This document shows, piece by piece, positions 54,176 to 63,003 of a DNA stretch of 64,000 nt. Each line of letters opens with the position of its first letter. Positions within the stretch are counted from its first letter, which is position 1. The translations under genes and the position numbers were made by a program. The notes beneath the pieces were generated by a model. That model was not told the DNA's origin, ran no database searches, and saw only the letters and a list, made by a program, of their open reading frames with translations. Source of the stretch: Pseudodesulfovibrio senegalensis (lineage in GTDB: Bacteria > Desulfobacterota > Desulfovibrionia > Desulfovibrionales > Desulfovibrionaceae); the NCBI RefSeq assembly GCF_008830225.1, contig NZ_WAIE01000001.1, forward strand, positions 1,054,001 to 1,118,000, written 5' to 3'.

Positions 54176-54802
54176 ATGATTTTGTCGGTGGGAGACAAGG
54201 TGCTCATGCAATATGCGGCATTGGGCGACCGCCTGTTGGGTGTCGTCACCGACATCCGTCCGGGCGAATCCATAGTCGTTTATTCACCGTTGTCTTCCCT
54301 CGCAAGAACGCGGTTGCGCGAAAACAGCACGGCGTTGCTGAAGTATGTGCATGAAGGTATTCTCAAGGGATACAGGACCCGCGTTGTCCTTGACGCATTG
54401 AATGGCGACAGTCTCGTTACGCTTGCCTATCCTCTTGAAGAGGTTTTTGTGGAACGTCGAAACGAGCCTCGTTGCCCATGTTGTTTTCCGGCCCGTATCA
54501 CTTTGGATCAGGTCGAGTACAAAGGGCATGTTGTTGACGTTTCTCCCCGGGCCGTTCGTGTACGTTTTGAAAAGGATGGTCCCGGTCTTGATGCTTTTGA
54601 TCAAAACCGGGACGTTCATTTGGCTTTTCACGTTTTCGAGCCGGAGAATCGCTACAGCGCCTTGTGTTCGGTGCTCAAGTCATTCATGGCCGACAGTGCA
54701 GTGTATGTGGTGTTGACAATTCGCGATGGCGAGGCCGTCCGCGATACCCTCGCGCGATACGTGGAAGATCAGTGTCGCGGAGGAGCACTCAATCACGTTT
54801 GA
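54176..54802 (+). CDS. PilZ-like protein with YcgR-type N-terminal domain
   Basis: A 208-residue soluble protein. Residues 1-95 resemble the flagellar brake (YcgR) N-terminal barrel. The PilZ half carries VERRNEPRCPCC (RxxxR present) and VDVSPRAVRV, in which the Gly of DxSxxG is replaced. c-di-GMP binding may be reduced. AAGGAG lies before the ATG at 54176. Confidence 0.75.
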   Translation: MILSVGDKVLMQYAALGDRLLGVVTDIRPGESIVVYSPLSSLARTRLRENSTALLKYVHEGILKGYRTRVVLDALNGDSLVTLAYPLEEVFVERRNEPRCPCCFPARITLDQVEYKGHVVDVSPRAVRVRFEKDGPGLDAFDQNRDVHLAFHVFEPENRYSALCSVLKSFMADSAVYVVLTIRDGEAVRDTLARYVEDQCRGGALNHV

Positions 54803-55697
54803 GTCGTTTGGCGAACACTGCAGCCTCGACGCCCGCCACGCAACCTTCTCCCACAGCCTTGGCCATTTGCAACGGTGGACCGGTTATGTCTCCCGCCGCG
54901 TATATGCCTTCCACATTGGTTTGCATTTTTCTGTCTACGGTTACGTACCGCATGTTGTCGTCCAGAGCGATTCCCAGTTCGCTGGCCAATTCGAGAACCC
55001 CCTTGGCCCCCAACTCAATGAAAACGCCCGCCACGTCGATGTTGGAACCGTCATCCATGTTGATCGACTGAACAGCGTTTTCTCCCTTGATTTCAGTGAT
55101 CGATCTGCCTTCGTGGATGGTTACGGAGCTTTCCTTGAGGCGTTGTTTGAGGGCATCTGCTATATCCAACTTGTCGCAGACAAGATGGACGGCAGAGGCA
55201 TACTGGGTCAGGGCCAAGGCTCCTCCTGCAGCGGCACTGCCGCAACCGGCAACGGCCACTATGTCGTTGCGGTAGAATCCGGCATCGCAGTCCACGCAAT
55301 AACTGACGCCTTTGCCAAGCAGGCGTTTTTCTCCCGGAACTCCCAGTTTGTTTCTGGTGGTCCCCATGGCGATGATAATGCTTTTTGTCGTGATGACCTC
55401 GTCATTTTCCGGAACGATTGAAAAGAGGCCGTCCTGTTTGGAAATGGAAAGGACATCCTGTTCCATGAATTCCGCGCCGAATCCAGCGGCCTGTTCCCGG
55501 CCGGTTCTGAGTATTTCCTCGCCGCTGATTTTGAACATGCAGCAGTAGTTTTCTACGTGTGCCCAGTACAGGCTGCTGTTGGTGACTCGTCCGAGCATGA
55601 GCGTGCGGGCTTTTTTGCGCGCCGAGTGGATGGCGGCCTGAATGCCGGCCGGCCCGGAACCGAGAATGACGACATCGTATGGAGTGGGATTCTGCAT
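54789..55697 (-). CDS. Thioredoxin-reductase-like flavoprotein, atypical
   Basis: A 302-residue protein of the TrxB fold. The FAD loop VILGSGPAGIQAA is at residues 10-22, the redox motif CVDCD at about 134-138, and the second FAD segment is YAAGDITGPPLQMAKAVGEG. The NAD(P)H site reads VAGCGSAAAGGALAL; the HRRxxxR that binds the NADPH phosphate in classical TrxB is missing (VCDKLD instead). It may use another electron donor. It overlaps the PilZ-like gene by 14 bp, convergent. Confidence 0.85.
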   Translation of the reverse strand: MQNPTPYDVVILGSGPAGIQAAIHSARKKARTLMLGRVTNSSLYWAHVENYCCMFKISGEEILRTGREQAAGFGAEFMEQDVLSISKQDGLFSIVPENDEVITTKSIIIAMGTTRNKLGVPGEKRLLGKGVSYCVDCDAGFYRNDIVAVAGCGSAAAGGALALTQYASAVHLVCDKLDIADALKQRLKESSVTIHEGRSITEIKGENAVQSINMDDGSNIDVAGVFIELGAKGVLELASELGIALDDNMRYVTVDRKMQTNVEGIYAAGDITGPPLQMAKAVGEGCVAGVEAAVFAKRLKRD

Positions 55698-55790
55698 GAT
55701 GTGATCCTGTTGGTTGTCGGTTTATGCGCGGATAACGGGTAGCGTGCAATATGATAAACATTTTTCACGGAAAGGGGTAGAGGGGGATCA

Positions 55791-55828
55791 TAAAAAAAAG
55801 AAGCCCTGCAGTCGAGCAGGGCCATTTT
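55791..55828 (-). terminator. Terminator of the receiver-TPR gene
   Basis: GCCCTGC and GCAGGGC pair around AGTCGA; on the minus strand it is followed by TTCTTTTTTTT. It also has CATTTTTC on the other side. Confidence 0.85.
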
Positions 55829-55853
55829 TCAGAGGATTTTGGAGTACAGGGAT

Positions 55854-56954
55854 TCAGACGTCTTTGGCTGATTTGGAAGTGGACGTACCTGTCCTGGGAG
55901 GGGGGGGTTTTTTGCCTGCCGACGGAGCCCATGGTCGGCCGTGCACCCGTTGAAAGAGTTTTTGGGCTTCGGGGAAGTTGGCGTTCAGGCGCAGTGCGAG
56001 GTCGGCATTGTCTGCGGCCTCCTTCTTGTGCCCCATGAAATAGTATGCCTTGCCCATGTTGTAATAGATGTTTTCATCATGGGGCGTCAGTTGCAGGGCC
56101 TGTTTGTAGGCATGCAGCGCTCCCGGATAGTCGCCCTGCTTGCGCAGTTTGACCCCGAGGGAGTTGAAGGGATTGGGCACATCCGATTCGTATTTGAGAA
56201 TCTCGATGAATACTTCCTTGGTTTCCTCAAGGCGGTCGAACTGCGCATACACGTCAGCGGCCTTTTTGAGGAAGTATTTGCAGGAATCATCGTCGCCGCG
56301 CCCTTTGTAGGCATCGGCGAGCCCTTTGTACGCTTCGGCAAAAAGATCATTGATCTTGACAGCTTTCTTGAAGGCCACAATGGCCTTGCCGTATTTTTTT
56401 TGGACCAGATAGGTGCAGCCCATGTCGTAATACTTCTGGGCTTCATCCTGATAGGAAATGAGCTCCTCAAAGGCTTCGATGGCGTCATCGAAATCTCCCC
56501 GGCTGACCATGTCTTTGGCTTCCTGAAGCTCAAGTTCTTCGATTTCCGGGTAATTATCCAATTTTTTGGCGAGGATGAGATAACGCTCGAACGTATTGAC
56601 CGAATAGGGGCGCAATACGTACCCGATGCATCCGGCCGCAATCGCGTCGAGAACGTGCTCCTTGCGGTTTTCCAGCGTGATCATGACAATGGGTAACGGT
56701 TTGCGGCTCATGTTCTTGCGGACGATTTGCGTAAATTTAATACCGCTCATATCGTCAAGAGAACTGTCGCACAGGACCAAATCAACAGGATATTCCGAAA
56801 GATAATCAATGCCTTCGGAACCATTGGAGAACGTCTGCACGATTTCGGCGCCGAACTGCTTGACGGTTTCGGCGTCGCGGCGTGCATGAACTTCCACGTT
56901 GGTCATGATGAGAACGTGTTTATATGCTCCGTATGCGTGACTTGATTTGCTCAT
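55854..56954 (-). CDS. Receiver-domain (degenerate) plus TPR protein
   Basis: A 366-residue protein. Residues 10-135 are a CheY-like receiver: the phosphoacceptor Asp is in LVLCDSSLDDMSG, but the usual acidic pair after strand 1 is absent (LIMTNVEV) and the conserved Lys is Arg (YVLRPYS). Residues 150-340 are TPRs (YYDMGCTYLVQKKYGKAIVAF). The C-terminus is Pro/Lys-rich. It may act as a phosphorylation-independent scaffold. Transcribed alone. Confidence 0.87.
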   Translation of the reverse strand: MSKSSHAYGAYKHVLIMTNVEVHARRDAETVKQFGAEIVQTFSNGSEGIDYLSEYPVDLVLCDSSLDDMSGIKFTQIVRKNMSRKPLPIVMITLENRKEHVLDAIAAGCIGYVLRPYSVNTFERYLILAKKLDNYPEIEELELQEAKDMVSRGDFDDAIEAFEELISYQDEAQKYYDMGCTYLVQKKYGKAIVAFKKAVKINDLFAEAYKGLADAYKGRGDDDSCKYFLKKAADVYAQFDRLEETKEVFIEILKYESDVPNPFNSLGVKLRKQGDYPGALHAYKQALQLTPHDENIYYNMGKAYYFMGHKKEAADNADLALRLNANFPEAQKLFQRVHGRPWAPSAGKKPPPPRTGTSTSKSAKDV

Positions 56955-57007
56955 GATTGCTTCATTGTTTTGTTGAGCATGCGTAATAAACGCCTCGAGG
57001 TCATTTA

Positions 57008-57778
57008 TTATAAGCAGGATCGGGCATAGTTTGTGACCATTTTTTTAAAATTCCTGCATTCAGGGTCGTCCGGTAGTCCCTTGAAAATCTGTCCGAGATA
57101 ATCCTTTTCGTCAAGGATTGAATATGATTCAGGAAAATTGAGAGAAAAGGCCCAGCTTGCCATGAGCAGGCGGCAGTCATTGGTCCAGTGTACAAGTGAA
57201 TAATCGCCCGTGCGTTGATTGCAGACGTCGGACAGCAATTGTTTTGTATATTCTTCGGGGTGCGGCGCCGCCCCCATGACCACGACAGGGCTGACCCTCT
57301 CCTGATCGAGATGCTCCAGAAGTACATGCATGATGTCGAGTTTGTCACTGTCGCGAACAATGTGGCAGACAGTGCCCAGATGTGGCGAGAGGGGCGGAAG
57401 GTCCTTTTTATTGTGCAGACTTACTGCTCCGTAGACAAGGCGGCGGATTGTCTCCGGTACATCCGCGAGAAATCCGTTTTGGCGAATGGTCCTGACACCG
57501 AGCAGTGCGTGGTTCTCGGATTTACCGTCTTTGTACGTCTTGTACCGTGCGTATTGGGGAAAGCGTCCGGTGTCATGATACAGTGCAGCCAGACAGGCGG
57601 CTTCCCGCGCTGTTTTCGTCAGGTCGAGAGAGGCGGAGATGCGCTGGGCAATGCCAAGCACCCGCATGGTGTGATCGATTTTGAGGCGGATGTTGTCTTG
57701 GTCTTCAATGCTGCCGTATTCAAACGTCTTGGCAAATTTGAGGAATGCAGAGACATGTTTTTTCAGGAGTTCGGACAT
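57008..57778 (-). CDS. HD-domain phosphohydrolase
   Basis: A 256-residue protein with an HD pattern: IDHTMRVLGIA, LYHDTGRFPQY, ENHALLGVRTI and RDSDKLDIMHV supply the metal ligands. The family includes nucleotidases and dGTPase-like enzymes; the substrate is unknown. The start MSELLKKHVS at 57778 is 2 bp after the preceding gene stop, so the two are co-transcribed. Confidence 0.85.
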   Translation of the reverse strand: MSELLKKHVSAFLKFAKTFEYGSIEDQDNIRLKIDHTMRVLGIAQRISASLDLTKTAREAACLAALYHDTGRFPQYARYKTYKDGKSENHALLGVRTIRQNGFLADVPETIRRLVYGAVSLHNKKDLPPLSPHLGTVCHIVRDSDKLDIMHVLLEHLDQERVSPVVVMGAAPHPEEYTKQLLSDVCNQRTGDYSLVHWTNDCRLLMASWAFSLNFPESYSILDEKDYLGQIFKGLPDDPECRNFKKMVTNYARSCL

Positions 57779-57780
57779 GT

Positions 57781-58104
57781 TCAGCGTAGAGCCTTTTTCC
57801 GGCGTTTGTATTCGAGTTCGGAAATTTTGCCGTCGCTGAACTCTTGTTCCAACTCGGCCAGTTCCTGTTTTCGTTCGGCTTCGGCTTCGGCTTCGAGTTC
57901 CTTGTCGCGCCAGATCCCGCCGGGGCCGAAAAGTATGCGCAGGAAAAGCATGATGGCACCCAGTATGGCTGCCGCAAAAAGCAGCCGAGCCAGCGAGGGA
58001 AGCAGGGTGTCTCCGTATCCTGGACCGAAAGGCCAAAGTCGCCATTGTGGTTGGCTGAAGAATTCCTGCAGGCCGGCAGCGATATTCATAAGTGCTGTTT
58101 GCAT
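57781..58104 (-). CDS. Membrane protein with SHOCT-like C-terminus
   Basis: A 107-residue protein with one membrane helix (about 38-58, LARLLFAAAILGAIMLFLRI), a charged helix, and a C-terminal short domain AELEQEFSDGKISELEYKRR that fits the SHOCT pattern. Function unknown. Confidence 0.75.
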   Translation of the reverse strand: MQTALMNIAAGLQEFFSQPQWRLWPFGPGYGDTLLPSLARLLFAAAILGAIMLFLRILFGPGGIWRDKELEAEAEAERKQELAELEQEFSDGKISELEYKRRKKALR

Positions 58105-58286
58105 TATTTTTTGTCCGGTGTGTTCAGTTTTGTTTCAAGGCATGTTTCTACGTGTGATCATGTCGGGTTGCAACCCTGCAGGGTGAAGGCACGTAACATG
58201 TCGTTATGTCGGCATGGGGGCTTATTTGTCGGTTGTGAGAGTTCCTGTTATGAGTTACCTACGAACAATGTTTGCAAGGGGTGTCC

Positions 58287-58685
58287 ATGAGAATCCTGAT
58301 TGTTGAAGATGAATTCACAAGCCGCAAGTTGCTGACATCCCTGTTGTCCGACTACGGCCACTGCGATACGGCCACCGACGGTGTCGAGTGTGTGCAGGCG
58401 TTCAGGGCTGCTCTGGATGAGGGCAAACCGTACGATCTCGTTTGCCTCGACATCATGATGCCGAACATGAACGGGCATCAGGCGCTCAATGAGATACGCA
58501 AACTCGAATCCGAGCGTGGGATCAAGCCTTCGGCCGAAGCCAAGGTTATCATGGTTACCGCTCTCAATGATCCCTCCACAGTGGTCAAAGCGTACTACAA
58601 GGGGGGGGTCAGTGCTTACCTGCCCAAACCCATCGAGATAGACACCCTTTTGTCCATTCTTCGCGATCTTGATATGATTGATTAA
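58287..58685 (+). CDS. Stand-alone response regulator receiver (CheY-like)
   Basis: A 132-residue protein consisting only of a receiver domain. The acidic pair (IVEDE), phosphoacceptor Asp in LVCLDIMMPNMNG, Thr in MVTAL and Lys in YLPKPI are intact, unlike the receiver at 55854. The ATG at 58287 follows AAGGGGTGTCC. No histidine kinase is adjacent. Confidence 0.92.
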   Translation: MRILIVEDEFTSRKLLTSLLSDYGHCDTATDGVECVQAFRAALDEGKPYDLVCLDIMMPNMNGHQALNEIRKLESERGIKPSAEAKVIMVTALNDPSTVVKAYYKGGVSAYLPKPIEIDTLLSILRDLDMID

Positions 58686-58719
58686 TTCTTTCAATATATT
58701 ACCACGGTGTGAAGTGAAC

Positions 58720-59427
58720 ATGAATACGTCCAGATTTGTTCGTTCCATTTTTTTTGCTGTGCTTTTTGTTGCTTTGGTTGCGCCTGCTGCCCATGCGCAA
58801 GGGGAAGCTGCCAAGACTCCGAGCCTTCTGGACATGTTCTTGCTCGGCCTTATCATTTTTTTGCTGGTGCGCATGTTCCGTCGTCGATTCGGGCGTTGGA
58901 ATCGGCCGGACAATGAACAGAGGCATTCCGATACGGATCATGACGCTGGCGAGCAGCAGACCCGTGACAGGTATGACAATGCCCGGGCCACTTGGGACAT
59001 GTTGTCCGGCGACGGTGCAGAACAGGCTTCCGTCCGCACGCCCAAAAGCGGTTCTTCCGATTTTGATGAGGCAGAGTTCCTCGAAGGCGCCAAGCTTTTT
59101 TATCATCGTTTTATGGAAGCTGCGGATTCTGGAGACTGGGATTCCGTGGCTGGCTTTCTGGATTCTGCCTTGCTTGACGAGTTGCAGCGCAACAAGGATT
59201 TGGCGCAAAGCGATCGGACCAAAGTCATGTTGCTGGAAGCCCGGATTGCGGATTTGCAGCAGCAGGACGGTACAACCAGGGTTTCCGTGTTCTTCGATGC
59301 ACAGCTTCGCTTTGGGGAAACGGGTGACAGGCAGGCGGTAAAACGGGAAGTCTGGGAATTTTACAGGCCGGATCATACTCCCGGAGCACTATGGACTCTG
59401 GATGCCATGAATACGGTTGATCAATAG
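58720..59427 (+). CDS. Tim44-like domain protein, exported
   Basis: A 235-residue protein. A signal peptide or first helix is at about 7-26 (FFAVLFVALVAPAAHAQ), a second helix at 40-52 (FLLGLIIFLLVRMF), then a polar linker, and the Tim44-like domain from 110 to 235 (FLEGAKLFYHRFMEAADSGD). The domain binds partners or membranes. Function unknown in bacteria. Confidence 0.82.
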   Translation: MNTSRFVRSIFFAVLFVALVAPAAHAQGEAAKTPSLLDMFLLGLIIFLLVRMFRRRFGRWNRPDNEQRHSDTDHDAGEQQTRDRYDNARATWDMLSGDGAEQASVRTPKSGSSDFDEAEFLEGAKLFYHRFMEAADSGDWDSVAGFLDSALLDELQRNKDLAQSDRTKVMLLEARIADLQQQDGTTRVSVFFDAQLRFGETGDRQAVKREVWEFYRPDHTPGALWTLDAMNTVDQ

Positions 59428-59465
59428 CGCATCCCTGCGCAATTTCATTATATTGGAGGAAGACG

Positions 59466-60185
59466 TTGCCTGAAGTCGGTTACGATCTGGAACGCCCCAT
59501 GGATGAACTCCTTGAGGTGGCCCGTGCCAAATTTGGTGAAGTGATTTTTGAGGAAGTGTCCATTGGCGAGTTGAAGTTGAAGATTCTGCAGATCAAGGAC
59601 ATGCCTGCATATATTGACAAACTGGTGGCCAAGGCCAAGCCGGGGAAAACAGTGGAGCTGCCGCTTTGGGCCAAGATATGGCCTTCCTGTCTTTTTCTCG
59701 GTCTGTACCTGCAGCATGCAAAGCTGGCCGATGTTGATTCGGTTCTCGAGCTCGGTGCCGGCGTTGCCGTTATTGGTGTTGTGGCTGCCAAGATGGGGCA
59801 TGCCGTGACTGTGACGGACATTGAAGATGATGCCTTGCTTTTTGCCCGCATCAACGCCCTTGCGAACGATGTTGCCGACAAGGTGACCATAGTCAAGGCC
59901 GATTTTACCAAGGATTCTCTTGATGTTCGTTTTGGCTACATAATCGGATGTGAAGTTCTCTACAACGAAAGCACATATAAAAAAGTCGCCGGATTTGTGG
60001 ACAAGCATCTTGCCGAAGGTCCTGAAGCGGAAGTGTTGCTGGCCATGGACAAGAAACGTCAGGCACAGGAGTTCTTCAGGGCGGCAAGCGAAAAATTCGT
60101 TTTTATGCGCAAGCAATTCGATTTTTCCGATGGAGAATCCGGAGAAGGGCAGGTCGTTAATTTCTATCGTATGCGTCGAGGGTAG
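59466..60185 (+). CDS. Class I SAM-dependent methyltransferase
   Basis: A 239-residue protein. The SAM motif I is SVLELGAGVAVIGVVAAKMG (about 94-113), followed by VTVTDIEDDALLFARIN and the motif IV-like YIIGCEVLYN. The overall layout resembles the METTL/ETFB lysine methyltransferase family (protein substrates), but that is by pattern. The start is TTG at 59466 with GGAGG upstream. The YcaO gene starts 1 bp after its stop, so the two are translationally coupled. Confidence 0.85.
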   Translation: MPEVGYDLERPMDELLEVARAKFGEVIFEEVSIGELKLKILQIKDMPAYIDKLVAKAKPGKTVELPLWAKIWPSCLFLGLYLQHAKLADVDSVLELGAGVAVIGVVAAKMGHAVTVTDIEDDALLFARINALANDVADKVTIVKADFTKDSLDVRFGYIIGCEVLYNESTYKKVAGFVDKHLAEGPEAEVLLAMDKKRQAQEFFRAASEKFVFMRKQFDFSDGESGEGQVVNFYRMRRG

Positions 60186-60186
60186 A

Positions 60187-61908
60187 ATGATCACGCTTCA
60201 AGCCTGCCCCAAGGCATATACAAAGGATCAGGATAAGGCCTTCGCTCCCGCGGAAACCGTAGCCCGCGTCAAGAAGCTTATGGCAGCCAAGTGCCGGGGC
60301 GTGCTTGCCGAGACCGAGAGGGTTGATACCGGCAGGCTCGGCATCCCTGTTTTCGTGAGTACTTGTGGCCCACAGGCCGCGCAGGTAATGCCTACCCGCA
60401 AACAGATGGGCAAGGGGGCCTCCCCAGATCAAGCCGAAGCTTCGGCCTTGATGGAACTGGTTGAGCGTTTCAGCTTTTTCACTTTCTGGGAAGACGATTC
60501 CAATTTTGAGGAATTGACCTGGAGTGAGGCGCAACAGCGATGGCCCGGAACGGTGATCGGTGTCGAGCGGATGTTGCAATCCGTAGGCGAGGAGCTGACT
60601 GAGGAACAGGCCGTCGCTGTCCTGGACCTGGTTGCCTGGAAATTCCATCCTGCATTGAATCTTGCAACCGAATCCGTGGAGTATGTGCCTCTGGATTGGT
60701 TCAAGAAACTCAATGAGTTCAACGGTTCTTCCGCAGGGAATACGTTTGAGGAATCCCTGGGGCAGGGGCTGAGCGAGTTGGTCGAACGCCATGTGTGCTG
60801 CCGGATTGATAGGGAACGCATGGAATTGCCGACCATTGATTTGGATTCGTGTGATGATCCTGTGTTTCGCGATCTCGTACAGCGATACCGTAATAACGGC
60901 ATTACCATCATACTCAAGGATTTCAGCCTCGGTTTTCCCGTTCCCACTGTAGGCGCTCTGGCCTATGACGAGAAAACCTTTCCGGCTCTCAGCGAGATCG
61001 TATTCACTGCCGGTACTGCGGCTTCACCGCTGAAGGCGGCTGTGCGTGCGCTGACGGAAGTGGCCCAGCTTGCCGGCGATTTTGAAACCAGTCGGGTATA
61101 CGAAGCTTCGGGGTTACCCAAGTTCACTTCGTTGGATCAGGTTGGTTGGCTTGAGGATGGTCCGATCATATCGCTGGATTCGTTGCCGACAGTAGAAGAC
61201 AACGATATCCTTGTGGAGCTTCGGCATATGGCCGCGGGGCTCAAGGCCATGGGCTTCACGGCATATGGTGTGGATACAACGCATCCCGACCTCGGCGTTA
61301 CCGCAAACTATGGCTTTGTTCCCGGGTTTGATTTTCGGGAGCGCACACCCCATGCAAGTCTGGGCATGTTCGTGGGGTGCATGCTTGCGGAGGATGCGCC
61401 GATCGACGAGGCGGATCACGGTCTTGACGTTTTGGAGACGTTGTATCCAGATGCTCATTTTCTGCCGTTTTTTCGTGGTCTCCTAGCATTGCGCATGCAG
61501 GATCCAGGTTTTGCGGCCATCATGTTCGAAGTGGCCGAACCCCTGCAGCCCGCGCCGCAGGAGCGCGCTTTGGCCGCCTTTTATGCGGCCTATGCCATGT
61601 CCCTTGAAGAGCGTTGGGATGAGATGGTCCCCCATTTGGACAAGGCCATTGCCCATGACGACGAGGTGAAGGAGTATTTCAACCTTCGGGGTGTTGCCCG
61701 GTTCAAGGCCGGAGAGTATCAGGTGGCAGCCGAGGACTTCGAGGCCGCGCTTGCCATCGACAGTGGGTCGCCTGAAGACCTCGCCAATCTTGGGCTTTGT
61801 CATAAATTGATGGGCCATTCGGAACAGGCGCGTGATTATCTTGAGGCCGCGCTCGGTTTGAATCCGGAATTGCAGTATGCACGTGATCATCTTGAAGAGT
61901 TGATATGA
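60187..61908 (+). CDS. YcaO-domain protein with C-terminal TPRs
   Basis: A 573-residue protein. The YcaO domain occupies about 30-450. ATP/Mg motifs are at 76-96 (GKGASPDQAEASALMELVER) and 182-202 (SAGNTFEESLGQGL to ELVERH). Residues 475-573 are TPR repeats (YFNLRGVARFKAGEYQVAAE). YcaO proteins activate backbone amides; with a methyltransferase just upstream and dsrC just downstream, the target may be a protein. No precursor peptide is recognisable. Confidence 0.88.
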   Translation: MITLQACPKAYTKDQDKAFAPAETVARVKKLMAAKCRGVLAETERVDTGRLGIPVFVSTCGPQAAQVMPTRKQMGKGASPDQAEASALMELVERFSFFTFWEDDSNFEELTWSEAQQRWPGTVIGVERMLQSVGEELTEEQAVAVLDLVAWKFHPALNLATESVEYVPLDWFKKLNEFNGSSAGNTFEESLGQGLSELVERHVCCRIDRERMELPTIDLDSCDDPVFRDLVQRYRNNGITIILKDFSLGFPVPTVGALAYDEKTFPALSEIVFTAGTAASPLKAAVRALTEVAQLAGDFETSRVYEASGLPKFTSLDQVGWLEDGPIISLDSLPTVEDNDILVELRHMAAGLKAMGFTAYGVDTTHPDLGVTANYGFVPGFDFRERTPHASLGMFVGCMLAEDAPIDEADHGLDVLETLYPDAHFLPFFRGLLALRMQDPGFAAIMFEVAEPLQPAPQERALAAFYAAYAMSLEERWDEMVPHLDKAIAHDDEVKEYFNLRGVARFKAGEYQVAAEDFEAALAIDSGSPEDLANLGLCHKLMGHSEQARDYLEAALGLNPELQYARDHLEELI

Positions 61909-62128
61909 TTCAAAGGTTTAGATGATCATGCGTGGCCGATTGGGGCTGGCGGGGGGCGGTCAAGAGTTGACAAATATCGTGTGAAGACATATGAAAATAA
62001 ATCACGTTCATCACTGAACGCAGGCTATGCATATAAACAGCGGATAGCTGTTTTATTTGGATATGGCTGGTTTCATTTTTGAAACCGCAAAAACAATTGA
62101 TTCCGTATTCCGTAACAGGAGGAATGAA

Positions 62129-62446
62129 ATGGCTGTTGTCGAATTTAAGGGCAAATCGTTCGAGGTTGATGAAGACGGCTTCCTGCAGCGCTTCGAGGAC
62201 TGGACTCCCGAGTGGGTCGATTACATCAAGGACACCGAAGGCATCAAGGAAATGACCGACGATCATCAGAAGGTCATCGATTTCCTGCAGGACTACTACA
62301 AGAAGAACGGCATCGCACCGATGGTGCGCATCCTTTCCAAGGTCACCGGCTTCAAGCTGAAGCAGATCTACGAGCTGTTCCCGTCCGGACCCGGCAAGGG
62401 AGCCTGTAAGATGGCTGGCCTGCCCAAGCCCACCGGCTGCGTCTAA
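62129..62446 (+). CDS. dsrC: DsrC, dissimilatory sulfite reductase sulfur carrier
   Basis: A 105-residue protein. The C-terminal arm KGACKMAGLPKPTGCV has both conserved cysteines, the penultimate one and one 11 residues earlier, as in true DsrC rather than TusE or related single-Cys proteins. It receives sulfur as a trisulfide from DsrAB. AGGAGG lies 7 bases before the ATG at 62129. A separate promoter and terminator are likely, and the gene is probably highly expressed. Confidence 0.97.
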   Translation: MAVVEFKGKSFEVDEDGFLQRFEDWTPEWVDYIKDTEGIKEMTDDHQKVIDFLQDYYKKNGIAPMVRILSKVTGFKLKQIYELFPSGPGKGACKMAGLPKPTGCV

Positions 62447-62466
62447 TTCGCATCCGTTGCATTCAA

Positions 62467-62498
62467 AAAGGCGGAAGCGCATGCTTCCGCCTTTTTTT
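62467..62498 (+). terminator. Terminator of dsrC
   Basis: AAGGCGGAAGC and GCTTCCGCCTT pair around a short loop with a T-run of eight. Confidence 0.92.
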
Positions 62499-62537
62499 CA
62501 TGGCGTGTCTTTTTTTCGGGGTATGTCATGTTTTTGC

Positions 62538-62566
62538 TTGCTATGCGTGGGCATTCTCAGTATAAG
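62538..62566 (+). promoter_or_regulatory. Promoter of rpmE
   Basis: TTGCTA at 62538-62543 and TATAAG at 62561-62566 are separated by exactly 17 bases. rpmE starts at 62604. Confidence 0.6.
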
Positions 62567-62603
62567 GCCGAGTTCAACGCAATTAATATGACAGGAGATC
62601 GTC

Positions 62604-62831
62604 ATGAAAAAAGATATTCATCCCAAGCTTTTTGATGCAACCGTTCGTTGCAACTGCGGTTATGAAACCACGCTGAAGAGCACCAAGGGCGAAGACGTCC
62701 ATGTTGAAATTTGCTCTAACTGCCACCCGTTCTACACCGGCAAGCAGCGCTTTGTTGACACCGCCGGTCGTATTGACCGTTTCCGCAAGAAGTACGCTAA
62801 GTTCGAGCAGAACAAAGACGCCGCCAAGTAG
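62604..62831 (+). CDS. rpmE: Ribosomal protein L31 (zinc-binding form)
   Basis: A 75-residue protein with Cys16, Cys18 (CNC) and Cys37, Cys40 (CSNC), the zinc-containing type. Opening [10 protein letters not shown] and [14 protein letters not shown] are diagnostic. AGGAGATCGTC precedes the ATG. It heads the rpmE-DUF1385-prfA arrangement. Confidence 0.97.
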   Translation: MKKDIHPKLFDATVRCNCGYETTLKSTKGEDVHVEICSNCHPFYTGKQRFVDTAGRIDRFRKKYAKFEQNKDAAK

Positions 62832-63003
62832 GTATTTCGGTTTATCCGAACCAGTGTGCCTCTGCCGGGTTGCGGCAGGGGCACATTGTTTTGCCGGATT
62901 TGGGTTTACTTTTGGGGGACAATCGTTAACTATTTCGGTTGTCACGACCTCATTGAACGTCAAATCCCAGGCGGTGTGAGCCGCCCGAACCGAGGATACC
63001 TCT

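Noticed and set aside
62129-62446. TusE rather than DsrC
   Set aside because: Both C-terminal cysteines are present, which TusE lacks.
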